A DNA stretch of 64,000 bases from JBDIAG01 sp963835085. GTDB taxonomy: Bacteria; Actinomycetota; Actinomycetes; Actinomycetales; CAWJMD01. Where the stretch lies: assembly GCA_963835085.1 (NCBI GenBank), contig CAWIED010000001.1:2232001-2296000 (forward strand). The letters run 5' to 3'. A program made the translations under genes and the position numbers. The notes beneath the pieces are model-generated. The model was not told where the DNA came from, ran no database searches, and worked only from the letters and a program-made list of their open reading frames with translations. Below are positions 8,862 through 17,793 of the stretch, piece after piece. The first letter of the stretch is position 1; each line of letters begins with the position of its first letter.

Positions 8862-9890
8862 CTACTCGTGCGCGGTCTCAGCCAGCGCCTCGGCCACCGA
8901 CACCCCCCGCCGGAGCACCTCACGAGCACGGTCCGGCGAAACATCCGCCAGCCCGCCCGTGGGCAGCACGTCAACCCAGGTGAGATCTTCCGCGGGCAGA
9001 CCCACCTGCCGCCACGGCCGCACGATCGAGGAGAGCAGCTGAGCGGTGTCGACCAACGGCTCGGCCTCGGGCTGCACCACCCCCGCGCAGAATCGCAGCC
9101 CGTCCTCCACCGCCACAGCCACCCCTTCCCACCCCCGCGGCGTCAGCGTCGAGACGTTGAGTGCCAAGGCATCGGGCCCGCAACGGCGCAGCAACGGCAA
9201 GGGGGCCTCGGGCACGGCACAGCGCAGGATGAGCTCGCGCGCCCCGGCCGAGCGCACGCGCTCGATCAACCGGGTCAAGGCATCTTCGGCCACCGACGCC
9301 TCGATGGGCCGCAGCCGCCCGAATCCGCTCATGGTGGGCAGCCGTCCGCCCAGGGCCGCAGGCAGGCCGGGCTCGTCGAGCAGCACCGTCACCTGCGCCC
9401 CCGGCACGAGTCGGCGGACGGTCTCGACGTGCTGAGCGAGCCCATCGGCCAGCGATTCGCAGAGGTCACGCGAAGCACCCGCGTCGGTGGCTACCCGCTC
9501 GCCGCGCGGCAGCCATACCTTGCCGGCCAGGGTCCAGGGGCCGTTCACGCCGATCATCAGGCTGCCTTCGTAGCCGTCGGCAGCCTCCGCGAGCGCGTCG
9601 GTGTCCGCACTCAGATACGCCTTGGCGCGCTGCAGATCTCGTCCGGGCCGCTCTACCAGTCGCCACCCCGACGGCTGCAGATCGCTCGGCAGGTCGACGA
9701 GCATTGACAGTGCCCGGCCTAGCGGGTCTGCGCCCGGCCCGCGGCCGGGCAGCTGCGGCAGGAAGACGAGCCCGGGAGGTTCCGCGAGTGCGCCGAACAC
9801 CTGCCGGGCAGCCTCCAGCGGATCGTCGCCGGGCCAAGGGCCGACTCCGCTAGCCCGAGGCAGTTGGGGAACCTCGCGGTCTTGGCTCAC
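8862..9890 (-). CDS. MetE-like (cobalamin-independent methionine synthase C-terminal fold) protein
   Basis: A 342-residue protein of the short actinobacterial family usually labelled methionine synthase II-like (resembling Rv3015c of M. tuberculosis, from memory). It has only a single TIM-barrel module, against ~750 residues for true MetE. Recognisable parts are MIGVNGPWTLAGKVWLPRG, LLDEPGLPAALGG and the final TWVDVLPTGGLADVSPDRA. The H-x-C zinc pair of MetE appears here as LRCA: the cysteine is kept and the histidine is not, so methyl transfer to homocysteine is doubtful. The start ATG overlaps the stop of mnmA by four bases (ATGA), so it is translationally coupled to the tRNA-thiolation operon. 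True function is unknown. Confidence 0.7.
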   Translation of the reverse strand: MSQDREVPQLPRASGVGPWPGDDPLEAARQVFGALAEPPGLVFLPQLPGRGPGADPLGRALSMLVDLPSDLQPSGWRLVERPGRDLQRAKAYLSADTDALAEAADGYEGSLMIGVNGPWTLAGKVWLPRGERVATDAGASRDLCESLADGLAQHVETVRRLVPGAQVTVLLDEPGLPAALGGRLPTMSGFGRLRPIEASVAEDALTRLIERVRSAGARELILRCAVPEAPLPLLRRCGPDALALNVSTLTPRGWEGVAVAVEDGLRFCAGVVQPEAEPLVDTAQLLSSIVRPWRQVGLPAEDLTWVDVLPTGGLADVSPDRAREVLRRGVSVAEALAETAHE

Positions 9891-10969
9891 CGGTCGACCA
9901 CCATGGTGGCGGAGCCGACCACGCGCCGGTCGGCCTGGTCGTACAGCACGAGCGTCTGGCCTGCGGAAACAGCCGTCAACCCCTCCGCAAGCTCGACCCG
10001 AACGCCCGCCTCGTCCGCCTCCACCACGACGGCCTCCGCAGTGCGCCCGTGCGATCTGATCTGGGCAAGCAGCCGATCACCCGGTACCGGCCGCGGGCCC
10101 TGCCAGCAGACGTCGCGTCCGGTAATGGTGTGCGCACGCAGTTCGTCGGCTGTGCCCACGGTGAGCGTGTTGGTGGCAACCGACACCTCGAGCACATACC
10201 GGGGCTTGCCGTCGGGAGCGGGCCGGCCGAGCCGCAGACCGCGGCGCTGACCGACGGTGTGCCCCAGGGCCCCGTCGTGTTCACCCACGACCTCGCCGGT
10301 CTCGTCGAGGATCACGCCCGGCTCGGTGGGCAGCCGCCGCGACAACCAGGCTCGGGTGTCTCCGTCGGGGATGAAGCAGATGTCATGGCTGTCGGGCTTG
10401 GCCGCCAGCGTCATCCCGAGCCGTTCGGCCTCGGCCCGTACGTCGTCCTTGCTGGGCATCGCCCCCAGCGGGAAGAGCGCCTGACGCAACCGCTGCGGGG
10501 GCACCACCGCGAGCACATACGACTGGTCTTTGGCGCGATGCGCCGCCCGGCTTAGCACCGGGCCGTCGTCGGTCTGCTCGAGATGGGCGTAGTGACCGGT
10601 CGCCAGCGCGTCGAAGCCGAGGGCGATCGCCTTGTCGAGCAGGGCCGAGAACTTGATCTTCTCGTTGCAGCGCACGCAGGGATTGGGCGTGTGGCCGGCC
10701 GCGTACTCGGCCACGAAGTCGTCGATGACGTCTTCGTGGAAGCGTGCCGAGAGATCCCAGACGTAGAACGGGATGCCGAGCACGTCTGCCGCCCGCCGGG
10801 CGTCGTCCGCGTCTTCGATCGTGCAGCACCCACGAGCGCCATTGCGGTTGGCGGCGCGCTCACCCGACAGCGCCAGATGTACGCCCACCACGTCGTGACC
10901 TGCCTGCACGGCCTTGGCAGCCGCCACTGCCGAGTCGACCCCGCCGCTCATGGCGGCCAACACCCTCAT
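9887..10969 (-). CDS. mnmA: tRNA 2-thiouridylase MnmA
   Basis: Adds sulfur to U34 of tRNA-Lys, -Glu and -Gln. The 360-residue protein starts with the PP-loop SGGVDS (residues 8-13), which binds ATP. The catalytic cysteines are visible: Cys101 in NPCVRCNEKIKF and Cys198 in DSHDICFIP, positions matching E. coli Cys102 and Cys199. The C-terminal beta-barrel domain includes GQRRGLRLG. It is encoded between the cysteine desulfurase (4-base overlap upstream) and the MetE-like gene (4-base overlap downstream), so the sulfur donor and acceptor enzymes are made from one message. Confidence 0.96.
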   Translation of the reverse strand: MRVLAAMSGGVDSAVAAAKAVQAGHDVVGVHLALSGERAANRNGARGCCTIEDADDARRAADVLGIPFYVWDLSARFHEDVIDDFVAEYAAGHTPNPCVRCNEKIKFSALLDKAIALGFDALATGHYAHLEQTDDGPVLSRAAHRAKDQSYVLAVVPPQRLRQALFPLGAMPSKDDVRAEAERLGMTLAAKPDSHDICFIPDGDTRAWLSRRLPTEPGVILDETGEVVGEHDGALGHTVGQRRGLRLGRPAPDGKPRYVLEVSVATNTLTVGTADELRAHTITGRDVCWQGPRPVPGDRLLAQIRSHGRTAEAVVVEADEAGVRVELAEGLTAVSAGQTLVLYDQADRRVVGSATMVVDR

Positions 10970-12201
10970 CGGGCCAGCTCTGGCAACGAGACGGTGCGGT
11001 CTGGCTGCAGGGTGCGAGCGCCGCCGAAGGAGGCCAGGCCGGCGTTGCGGGCCCGCTCCACCACACTCGCGATCACCGCCACCAGCCTGTCGACGTCACT
11101 ACGGGTGGACGTGTGCCCCAAGCTGAACCGAAGAGCGCCATGCGCGTCGTCGTCGTCGATCCCCATGGCCAACAGCACATGCGACGGCTGCGGCACCCCG
11201 GCCTGACAGGCCGACCCCGTGGAGCACTCCACTCCTGCGGCGTCGAGCAGATACAGCAGTGAGTCGCCCTCGCAGCCGGTGAATCTCAGGTGCGCGTTGC
11301 CGGGCAGGCGGCCCGGGCCGGGGGCTGCCCCGCTCAGCACCGCATCGGGAACCTCGCGCAACACCCCGGCCACCAGGTCGTCACGCAGCCGGCTGATCCG
11401 CTCGTACTCCCCTGCCAGCTGCCGGCAGGCGGCCGCGGCCGCCATCGACAGCGAGCTGATCCCGGGGACGTTGAGCGTGCCCGAGCGCAGCCCCTGCTCC
11501 TGACCGCCGCCGTGCAGCATGGGCAGGCAGGGCAGGCCGCGGCGCATGACCAGGGCACCGATGCCCAGCGGGCCGCCGAACTTGTGCCCGGACAGCGAGA
11601 GCGCATCCACACCGCTCGCGGCGAAGTCGACCGGAATTGCACCCACCGCCTGCACGGCGTCGCTGTGCACGGGGATGTCATGTTCGTGCGCCAGGGCGGC
11701 GATCTCGGCCACCGGCTGCACCGTGCCCACTTCGTTGTTGGCCCACATCAGCGACACCAGCGCAGTGCGCTCGGGAGCCTCGGCGATCGCGGCGGCGGCC
11801 GCTGCGACGTCGACCCGTCCCGTCTCGTCGACCCCGAGCCAGACGAGTTCAGCGCCATCGTGCTCGGCCAGGAACTCGGCCGCATCGAGCACCGCATGAT
11901 GCTCGACCGACGACAGCAGCAACCGGGTGCGGCGTGGGTCTTGCGCGTTCCGCCCCCTGAAGATGCCCTGGACGGCCAGATTGTCTGCCTCGGTGCCGCC
12001 ACTGGTGAAGATCACCTCGGGCGGGCGCGCCCCCATAGCGGCGGCCAGACGTTCGCGTCCCTCCTCGGCGAGCCGGCGCGCCCGGCGTCCGGCGGAGTGC
12101 AACGCCGAGGCGTTTCCGCAGTTCAGCGCCGCTTCGGTGTAGGCGGCCACGGCCTCTGGACGCATCGGCGTCGAGGCGGCGTGGTCGAGGTAGAAGTTCA
12201 C
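10966..12201 (-). CDS. cysteine desulfurase (NifS/IscS-like)
   Basis: A PLP enzyme of class V aminotransferase fold that removes sulfur from cysteine as a protein persulfide. The 411-residue sequence begins FYLDHAASTPMRPEAV, has the FTSGGTEADNLA and NNEVGT motifs, the PLP lysine Lys207 in SLSGHKFGGPLG, and the mobile-loop catalytic cysteine Cys332 in STGSACQAG. It is first gene of the iscS-mnmA-MetE-like operon, and its role here is most likely to supply sulfur for tRNA thiolation, though Fe-S assembly is also possible. ATG start at 12201; no strong Shine-Dalgarno is seen just before it. Confidence 0.94.
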   Translation of the reverse strand: MNFYLDHAASTPMRPEAVAAYTEAALNCGNASALHSAGRRARRLAEEGRERLAAAMGARPPEVIFTSGGTEADNLAVQGIFRGRNAQDPRRTRLLLSSVEHHAVLDAAEFLAEHDGAELVWLGVDETGRVDVAAAAAAIAEAPERTALVSLMWANNEVGTVQPVAEIAALAHEHDIPVHSDAVQAVGAIPVDFAASGVDALSLSGHKFGGPLGIGALVMRRGLPCLPMLHGGGQEQGLRSGTLNVPGISSLSMAAAAACRQLAGEYERISRLRDDLVAGVLREVPDAVLSGAAPGPGRLPGNAHLRFTGCEGDSLLYLLDAAGVECSTGSACQAGVPQPSHVLLAMGIDDDDAHGALRFSLGHTSTRSDVDRLVAVIASVVERARNAGLASFGGARTLQPDRTVSLPELAR

Positions 12202-12326
12202 CGGTCGATGATAGGCGCCTTATCACCTTCCGCTCTCGGGAGCCGACAGCCGAGCTCGTGCCGAACATCGGGCGCGCCCCTTGTCAGCACGCCGTTGCAC
12301 TTGCCAACATGGCCGGTGGTATCAAT

Positions 12327-12341
12327 GTGAAGCGCTTAAAC
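12327..12341 (+). promoter_or_regulatory. LacI-type operator upstream of the methylamine operon
   Basis: The 15-mer GTGAAGCGCTTAAAC contains the perfect 8-bp palindrome AAGCGCTT with a central CG, the hallmark of LacI-family operators. It lies about 70 bases before the first gene of the operon. It matches 14 of 15 positions with the site at 37368-37382 in front of the LacI repressor gene (the only difference is C/A). No promoter hexamers are clear. Confidence 0.65.
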
Positions 12342-12409
12342 GGCCGACCCCAACGACCGGCTCCAGTAGCGTCGCAAACTCAGGACCAGCCGCACCGCAA
12401 GGAGAAGAG

Positions 12410-13723
12410 ATGGCCAATCGGACGGCCGACGCCGTCGTCATCGGCGCCGGGGTGATCGGGTGTTCGGTCGCCCGGACGCTGGCAGCCGAGGGCTGGAACG
12501 TGCTGGTGGTAGACCGCAACAACGGGCCGGGCCAGGGCTCCACGAGCGCATCGTCGGCGATCATCCGGTTCAACTACTCGACCCTCGCGGGTGTCGCCAC
12601 GTCGTGGGAGGCCCATTTCGCATGGCAGGAGTGGGAGACCTTTCTCGGCGGTCCCGACGACGACGGCCGACTGGCCCGCTTCTGGCAGACGGGCGCGCTG
12701 TGCCTCGACTCCCCTGCCCACGACCCCGCCAAGGTGCTGCGGCTCTTCGACTCGGTGGGAGTGCCGTACGAAATGTGGGGTCCCCAGCAGATCCGCCAGC
12801 GCTATCCCTGGCTCGACCCGGCGCGCTACTACCCGCCCAAAGCCCTTGCGGACGAGGCATTCTGGGCAGACCCCGACGGAGAACTCGGTGGCTACCACTG
12901 TCCCGACGCAGGTTTCGTCGACGATCCGGGGTTCTCGGCGCACAATCTGGCCACCGCTGCGGCCCGGTTGGGAGCACAGTTCTCGTTCAAGTCCACGGTC
13001 ACCGCGATCACCGTCGACGGTGGACGGGTCAGCGGGGTCGGCTTGTCCGATGGCAGCCACCTCTCCGCGCCGGTGGTGGTCAACGTGGGCGGGCCGGTCT
13101 CCGGCAAGCTGAACGCTCTGGCCGGGGTAGACGGCGACTTCGTGCGCACCACGGCACCGATGCGGGTAGAGGTGCACACCGTGACCCCGCCCGCGGGCTT
13201 CCATCACGACGGTTCGCCGGGCCCGGTGATCTCCGACCTCGACCTCGGCACCTATTTCCGCGGCACCCCCTCGGGCGAGCTCAACGTCGGTGGGGCCGAG
13301 CCGGAATGCGATCCACTGGAATGGATCCCGGACGGCGACGTCTTCAACCCGGCGGTCACCAGAGAGGTTTACGAGGCGCAGCTCTACCGGGCGGCACGAC
13401 GATTGCCCGGGCTGGCAGTGCCAAATCAGCCCAAGGGCATCGCGGCGGCCTACGACGTGAGCAGCGACTGGATCCCCATCTACGACCGCACGTCACTGCC
13501 GGGCTTCTATGTGGCGATCGGCACGAGCGGCAACCAGTTCAAGAACGCTCCGGTCGTGGGCAGCTACCTGCACGCGATCATCGACGCGTGTGAGAACGGC
13601 AACGACCACGACGCCAACCCGGTGAGCTTCCACCTGCCACGCACGGGCATAGACGTCGATCTCGGGCACTACTCCAGGCTGCGCGGGCCAGACCCCGACA
13701 GCAGCAACACGGTCATGGGCTGA
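12410..13723 (+). CDS. FAD-dependent amine oxidoreductase (DadA/sarcosine oxidase type)
   Basis: A 437-residue DAO-family flavoenzyme. The N-terminal Rossmann motif (VVIGAGVIGCSVARTLA) binds FAD; the C-terminal half has the typical GFYVAIGTSGNQFKNAP closing motif where the FAD pyrophosphate is contacted. The likely substrate is an N-methylated amino acid, given its neighbours. The ATG at 12410 is favoured by AAGGAG five bases upstream; the frame stays open upstream but without a site. It is first of three co-directional genes, with 62 bases to the next, and sits behind a LacI-type operator. No covalent-FAD or GcvT domain is present, so it is distinct from the next gene product. Exact substrate is unproven. 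Confidence 0.85.
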   Translation: MANRTADAVVIGAGVIGCSVARTLAAEGWNVLVVDRNNGPGQGSTSASSAIIRFNYSTLAGVATSWEAHFAWQEWETFLGGPDDDGRLARFWQTGALCLDSPAHDPAKVLRLFDSVGVPYEMWGPQQIRQRYPWLDPARYYPPKALADEAFWADPDGELGGYHCPDAGFVDDPGFSAHNLATAAARLGAQFSFKSTVTAITVDGGRVSGVGLSDGSHLSAPVVVNVGGPVSGKLNALAGVDGDFVRTTAPMRVEVHTVTPPAGFHHDGSPGPVISDLDLGTYFRGTPSGELNVGGAEPECDPLEWIPDGDVFNPAVTREVYEAQLYRAARRLPGLAVPNQPKGIAAAYDVSSDWIPIYDRTSLPGFYVAIGTSGNQFKNAPVVGSYLHAIIDACENGNDHDANPVSFHLPRTGIDVDLGHYSRLRGPDPDSSNTVMG

Positions 13724-13785
13724 TTCGCCCATAACTTTCTCGACGACAAGATTTCTCTGACTACACAGTTCTCTGATTAGGAGTC

Positions 13786-16221
13786 ATGGTGCAGCGCAGC
13801 CACTATCGGGCAGTCGTCATCGGCGGCGGGGTCGTCGGGGTGAGCGTGCTCTACCACCTCGCCAAGCTGGGCTGGACGGATCTCGTGCTGATCGAGCGCT
13901 CCGAGCTCACCGCGGGCTCCACCTGGCACGCGGCGGCAGACTTCCACACCCTCAACGGCGACCCGAACGTCGCGGCGCTGCAGAAATACACGATCGATCT
14001 CTATCCCGAGCTCGAAGCCGAGACGGGCCGCTCGTGCGGACTGCACCTCACCGGCGGCCTCAACCTCGCGGCCACGCGGGAGCGCTGGGAGTGGATCCAG
14101 TCCCAATGGGCGGTGTGCCAGACCATCGGCAACGAGGCCGTCCGCCTGGTGACCCCGCAGGAGATCGCCGAGCTGTGCCCGATCGTCGACCCCAAGGGTC
14201 TGTACGGCGGCATGTACGACCCGTATCAGGGCCATCTCGACGCCTCGGGCACCACGCACGCCTACGCGGCGGCCGCCAAGCAGCGCGGCGCCGAGATCGT
14301 GCTGCACAACGCCGTGCTCGAACTGCATCCGCTGCCTGCCGGAGGCTGGCAGATCGTCACCGAGCAGGGCACGATCACCGCCGATCACGTGGTCAACGCG
14401 GGCGGACTCTGGGCGCGCAAGGTGGGGCGGATGGCGGGCGTCGACCTGCCCGTGACGCCGATGGAGCACCACTACCTGGTGACGGAGGAGATTCCCCAGG
14501 TCGCCGCCCACGACGGCGAGCTGCCGATGATGACGGACCTCGACGGCTTCACCTACCTGCGACAGGAAGCCAACGGCCTGCTGCTCGGCGTTTATGAGCT
14601 GAACCCCAAGCACTGGCATGTGGAGGGTGCGCCCTGGGACTTCGGCATGACGCTGTTGCGTCCCGACATCGACCGGATCGAACCCGAGCTGGCAGTGGGA
14701 CTCTCGCGGTTTCCGTGCCTGGAGACGGCGGGCATCAGAACCTGGGTGAACGGTGCGATCACGTTCACTCCGGACGGCAACCCGCTCGTGGGGCCGGTAC
14801 CGGGCCTGCCCGGCTTCTGGGTTGCCTGCGGCGTGATGGCCGGCTTCAGCCAGGGTGGTGGGGTGGGGCTCACACTCGCCGAATGGATGGTCGAGGGCGA
14901 GCCGGGCCGGGCCGTGTTCGGCATGGACGTGGCTCGGTATGGCGAATTCGCCTCAGCCGACGGCTATCTCACCGCCACCACGGGCCAGTTCTATGCGCGC
15001 CGGTTCATGATGGCCTACCCCAACGAGGAGCTGCCCGCCGGCCGCCCGCTGGCCACCAGCGCCCTGCACGACGAGCTCACCGCGGAGGGCGCGCGGTTCA
15101 GCGTCACGTGGGGCCTGGAGACGCCCAGCTACTTCGTACCGGGTCAAGCGGGCTTCACCGAGACGCCGAGCCTGAAGCGCAGCAACGCCTTCGACGTGGT
15201 GGGGTGCGAAGTGCGGGCCGCTCGTGAAGGTGTGGCCCTGCTCGACACCACGTCAACCGCTCGGTACGAGGTGCGTGGCCCCGGCGCCCGGGCATGGCTC
15301 GACAGGCTGTTGGCAGGCAGACTGCCCTCCCCCGGGCAGGCGCTGCCCACCCCGATGCTGTCGGAATCCGGCCGGTTGATGGGCGATCTCACCACCACCT
15401 GCTGGGCCGAGGACGACTTCTGGCTGACCGGCTCGTATTCGCTGCGCGCCTGGCACCTGAGGTGGTTCAACGATCACCTGCCCAAGGACGCCGGCGTGGG
15501 CGTCCGCGATCTCTCCGACACCGTCGCCGGGATGTCGGTGCAGGGCCCACGCTCGCGGGAGCTGCTGCACCGCCTGAACGCCGGTATCGCCGAAGTGCCG
15601 CTTCTGGGGGCCCGCGAGCTCGACCTCGGGTTGTCACGGGTTCGGCTCGCCCGGGTCTCGGCCAGCGGCGAGTTGGGCTATGAGCTCAATGTGCCCGCAA
15701 CCCAGCTGCGTTCGCTCTATCGCTGTGTGCGCCAGGCGGGCGCCGACCTGGGCAGCGTCCCCATCGGGTATCGGGCGCTCGACAGCCTGCGGCTGGAGAA
15801 GTCCTATGGCGTGTGGGGCCGCGAGTTCACCCAGGGCTACACCCCCGGCAGCAACGGGCTGCACCGGTTCGTCGACCACGCCAAGCCGTGCTTCATCGGG
15901 CGCGATGGCGCGCTGGCCGAGCAGGACGAATTGCTTGCCGGACGAGGCCCGCGGCAGGTGCTCGTGACGTTCGAAGTCGACAGCGTCGATGCCGAGGCGG
16001 CCAGCTTCGACCCCATCTGGGTCGGCGAGCGCCGAGTCGGGTTCGTGACGTCGGGCGGCTACGGGCACAGCATCGGCCGCAGCCTCGCGCTCGGCTATCT
16101 CGACCGTGAACTGGCCGAGGCGGGCACCGAGGTGGACCTCCACGTCGTCGGTGTCCGCACCCCCGCCCGGGTCGTCCCCGACTCCCCGGTCGATCCATCG
16201 GGGCAGCGCGAACAGGCCTGA
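13786..16221 (+). CDS. dimethylglycine dehydrogenase-like FAD/GcvT fusion
   Basis: An 811-residue two-part enzyme. Residues 1-~370 are a DAO-type FAD domain (VVIGGGVVGVSVLYHLAKLGW); the STWHAAADF motif near residue 45 has the histidine that binds FAD covalently in dimethylglycine and sarcosine dehydrogenases. Residues ~400-800 form an FAO_M plus aminomethyltransferase (GcvT) half (LDTTSTARYEVRGPGA, GYELNVPATQLRSLY, ALDSLRLEKSYGVWGRE) that passes the methyl carbon to tetrahydrofolate. Such enzymes demethylate dimethylglycine or sarcosine and feed electrons to ETF. ATG at 13786 has AGGAG only two bases away; the adjacent GTG at 13789 is an equally good start. It is the middle gene of the operon. 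Confidence 0.88.
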   Translation: MVQRSHYRAVVIGGGVVGVSVLYHLAKLGWTDLVLIERSELTAGSTWHAAADFHTLNGDPNVAALQKYTIDLYPELEAETGRSCGLHLTGGLNLAATRERWEWIQSQWAVCQTIGNEAVRLVTPQEIAELCPIVDPKGLYGGMYDPYQGHLDASGTTHAYAAAAKQRGAEIVLHNAVLELHPLPAGGWQIVTEQGTITADHVVNAGGLWARKVGRMAGVDLPVTPMEHHYLVTEEIPQVAAHDGELPMMTDLDGFTYLRQEANGLLLGVYELNPKHWHVEGAPWDFGMTLLRPDIDRIEPELAVGLSRFPCLETAGIRTWVNGAITFTPDGNPLVGPVPGLPGFWVACGVMAGFSQGGGVGLTLAEWMVEGEPGRAVFGMDVARYGEFASADGYLTATTGQFYARRFMMAYPNEELPAGRPLATSALHDELTAEGARFSVTWGLETPSYFVPGQAGFTETPSLKRSNAFDVVGCEVRAAREGVALLDTTSTARYEVRGPGARAWLDRLLAGRLPSPGQALPTPMLSESGRLMGDLTTTCWAEDDFWLTGSYSLRAWHLRWFNDHLPKDAGVGVRDLSDTVAGMSVQGPRSRELLHRLNAGIAEVPLLGARELDLGLSRVRLARVSASGELGYELNVPATQLRSLYRCVRQAGADLGSVPIGYRALDSLRLEKSYGVWGREFTQGYTPGSNGLHRFVDHAKPCFIGRDGALAEQDELLAGRGPRQVLVTFEVDSVDAEAASFDPIWVGERRVGFVTSGGYGHSIGRSLALGYLDRELAEAGTEVDLHVVGVRTPARVVPDSPVDPSGQREQA

Positions 16222-16274
16222 CCCACCGTTTACCAGTCAGTCATCCACCAGCCACCAGGCAACCGGAGAGCCAC

Positions 16275-17738
16275 ATGTTCCGCCACGAGATGCCGTACTA
16301 CGAGCCGTTCTCACCCGAGGCACTCGACACGATCGAGAAGGGCTGGATGCGCCTGGTCTCCGAGATCGGCGTGGAGTTCATGCACGAGGAGGCGCTGGCC
16401 TACTTCGCCGCGGCCGGCCAGCGGGTCGAGGGCGAGGTGGTGTACTTCGACCCCGACTGGGTGCTGGCGCAGGTGGCCAAAGCGCCGGCGGAATTCCAGC
16501 TTCGGGCTCGCAATCCGAAGAACGACGTGATCATCGGCGGCCGTAACATGGTGTTCACGCCGGTGTCAGGAGCGCCGTTCTTCCGAGTCGGAAACGAGCG
16601 GCGAGATGGCACCCTCGACGATTACATCCTGATGGCCAAGCTCGTGCAGAGCTTCGATGAGCTCGACGCCTGCACGCTGCCGGTTGTGGAAGCCAATGAC
16701 CGGCCACTGGATTCTCGTCATCTAGACATGATGCTCGCGACTATGACCTACACCGACAAGGTCGTCTTCGGCTCGGCGCTGTCTGACATCAACTCCGAGG
16801 ACTCCATCGCACTGGCCCGCCTGCTCTTCGGCGGGAAGCCGATCTTCGAGCCCGACGACGGCGAAGGCCGGCCCACCTGCTCCATCATCACGATCGCCAA
16901 TGCCAACTCCCCGCTGCGATTCGACACCCGCATGCTCGAGGCGATGCTGGCCTACGCCAAGGCCGGCCAGGCCGTGGTGGTCACGCCCTTCCTGCTCATG
17001 GGCGCGATGTCGCCGGTCACCGTTCCGGCGTCGATGGCGCAACAGACTGCCGAATCGCTCACCGGTATCGCGCTCTTGCAGACCATCCGCGAGGGCACAC
17101 CTGCGGTGATGGGCTCGTTCCTGTCGACCATCGACATGCAGTCCGGCTCGCCGGCCTTCGGTGGCCCGGAGTCGGCGCTGGGGCTCTACCTGTCAGGTCA
17201 GCTGGCGCGGCGCTACGACCTGCCCTGGCGGGCCGGGGGTGGGGGCCTCACCTCGTCGCAGACGGTGGACGCGCAAGCCGGCTACGAAGCGTTCAACACA
17301 CTTAACGCGGCGTTCCAGGCGGGCGCCAACCTGATGGTGCAGTCGGCGGGCTGGCTGGAGTCGGGACTCGTCTCGAGCCCCGAGAAGCTCATCATGGACG
17401 TGGAACTGCTGAAATCCCTTCGGGTGCAATACACCCCGATCACAGTGGATGAGGAATCCCTGGCTTTCTCAGCCCATGACGAGGTGCGCCACGGTGGGCA
17501 CTTCCTCGGCGCCATGCACACCCTGGAGCGCTTCCGCGACTGCTTCTACCGGCCCATGCTGTCGTCGACGGAGAACTTCGAACGCTGGACGTCCAAGGGT
17601 GCCCGCGACGCCGCCACCCGCGCCGCGGAGATCTGGCGGGCCAAGATCGACGCCTACGTGCAGCCCGAGCTGGATCCCGCCATTGCGCAGTCGTTGCTGG
17701 AGTTCACCAATCGTCGCCGGACGGAGCTTGGCGACTGA
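16275..17738 (+). CDS. MttB-family methyltransferase lacking pyrrolysine
   Basis: A 487-residue member of the trimethylamine methyltransferase (MttB) superfamily. Family-like stretches include the N-terminal LVSEIGVEFMHEEALAYF, the DYILMAKLVQSFDELDA region and the C-terminal HGGHFLGAMHTLERFRDCFYRP. The frame contains no in-frame TAG, so it is of the non-pyrrolysine branch, which includes glycine betaine methyltransferases (MtgB) that transfer a methyl group to a corrinoid protein. No corrinoid protein or its reductive activator is encoded nearby. GGAGAG precedes the ATG. Third gene of the operon, 53 bases after the dehydrogenase. The likely substrate is a quaternary amine such as glycine betaine. 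Confidence 0.83.
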   Translation: MFRHEMPYYEPFSPEALDTIEKGWMRLVSEIGVEFMHEEALAYFAAAGQRVEGEVVYFDPDWVLAQVAKAPAEFQLRARNPKNDVIIGGRNMVFTPVSGAPFFRVGNERRDGTLDDYILMAKLVQSFDELDACTLPVVEANDRPLDSRHLDMMLATMTYTDKVVFGSALSDINSEDSIALARLLFGGKPIFEPDDGEGRPTCSIITIANANSPLRFDTRMLEAMLAYAKAGQAVVVTPFLLMGAMSPVTVPASMAQQTAESLTGIALLQTIREGTPAVMGSFLSTIDMQSGSPAFGGPESALGLYLSGQLARRYDLPWRAGGGGLTSSQTVDAQAGYEAFNTLNAAFQAGANLMVQSAGWLESGLVSSPEKLIMDVELLKSLRVQYTPITVDEESLAFSAHDEVRHGGHFLGAMHTLERFRDCFYRPMLSSTENFERWTSKGARDAATRAAEIWRAKIDAYVQPELDPAIAQSLLEFTNRRRTELGD

Positions 17739-17793
17739 GCTTCACAGTGCGGACGATCTGAGCGGCGGCGAACGGAGCACCCCGCAGCCGAAC

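Noticed and set aside
16275..17738. Pyrrolysine-type MttB
   Set aside because: There is no in-frame TAG in the gene.
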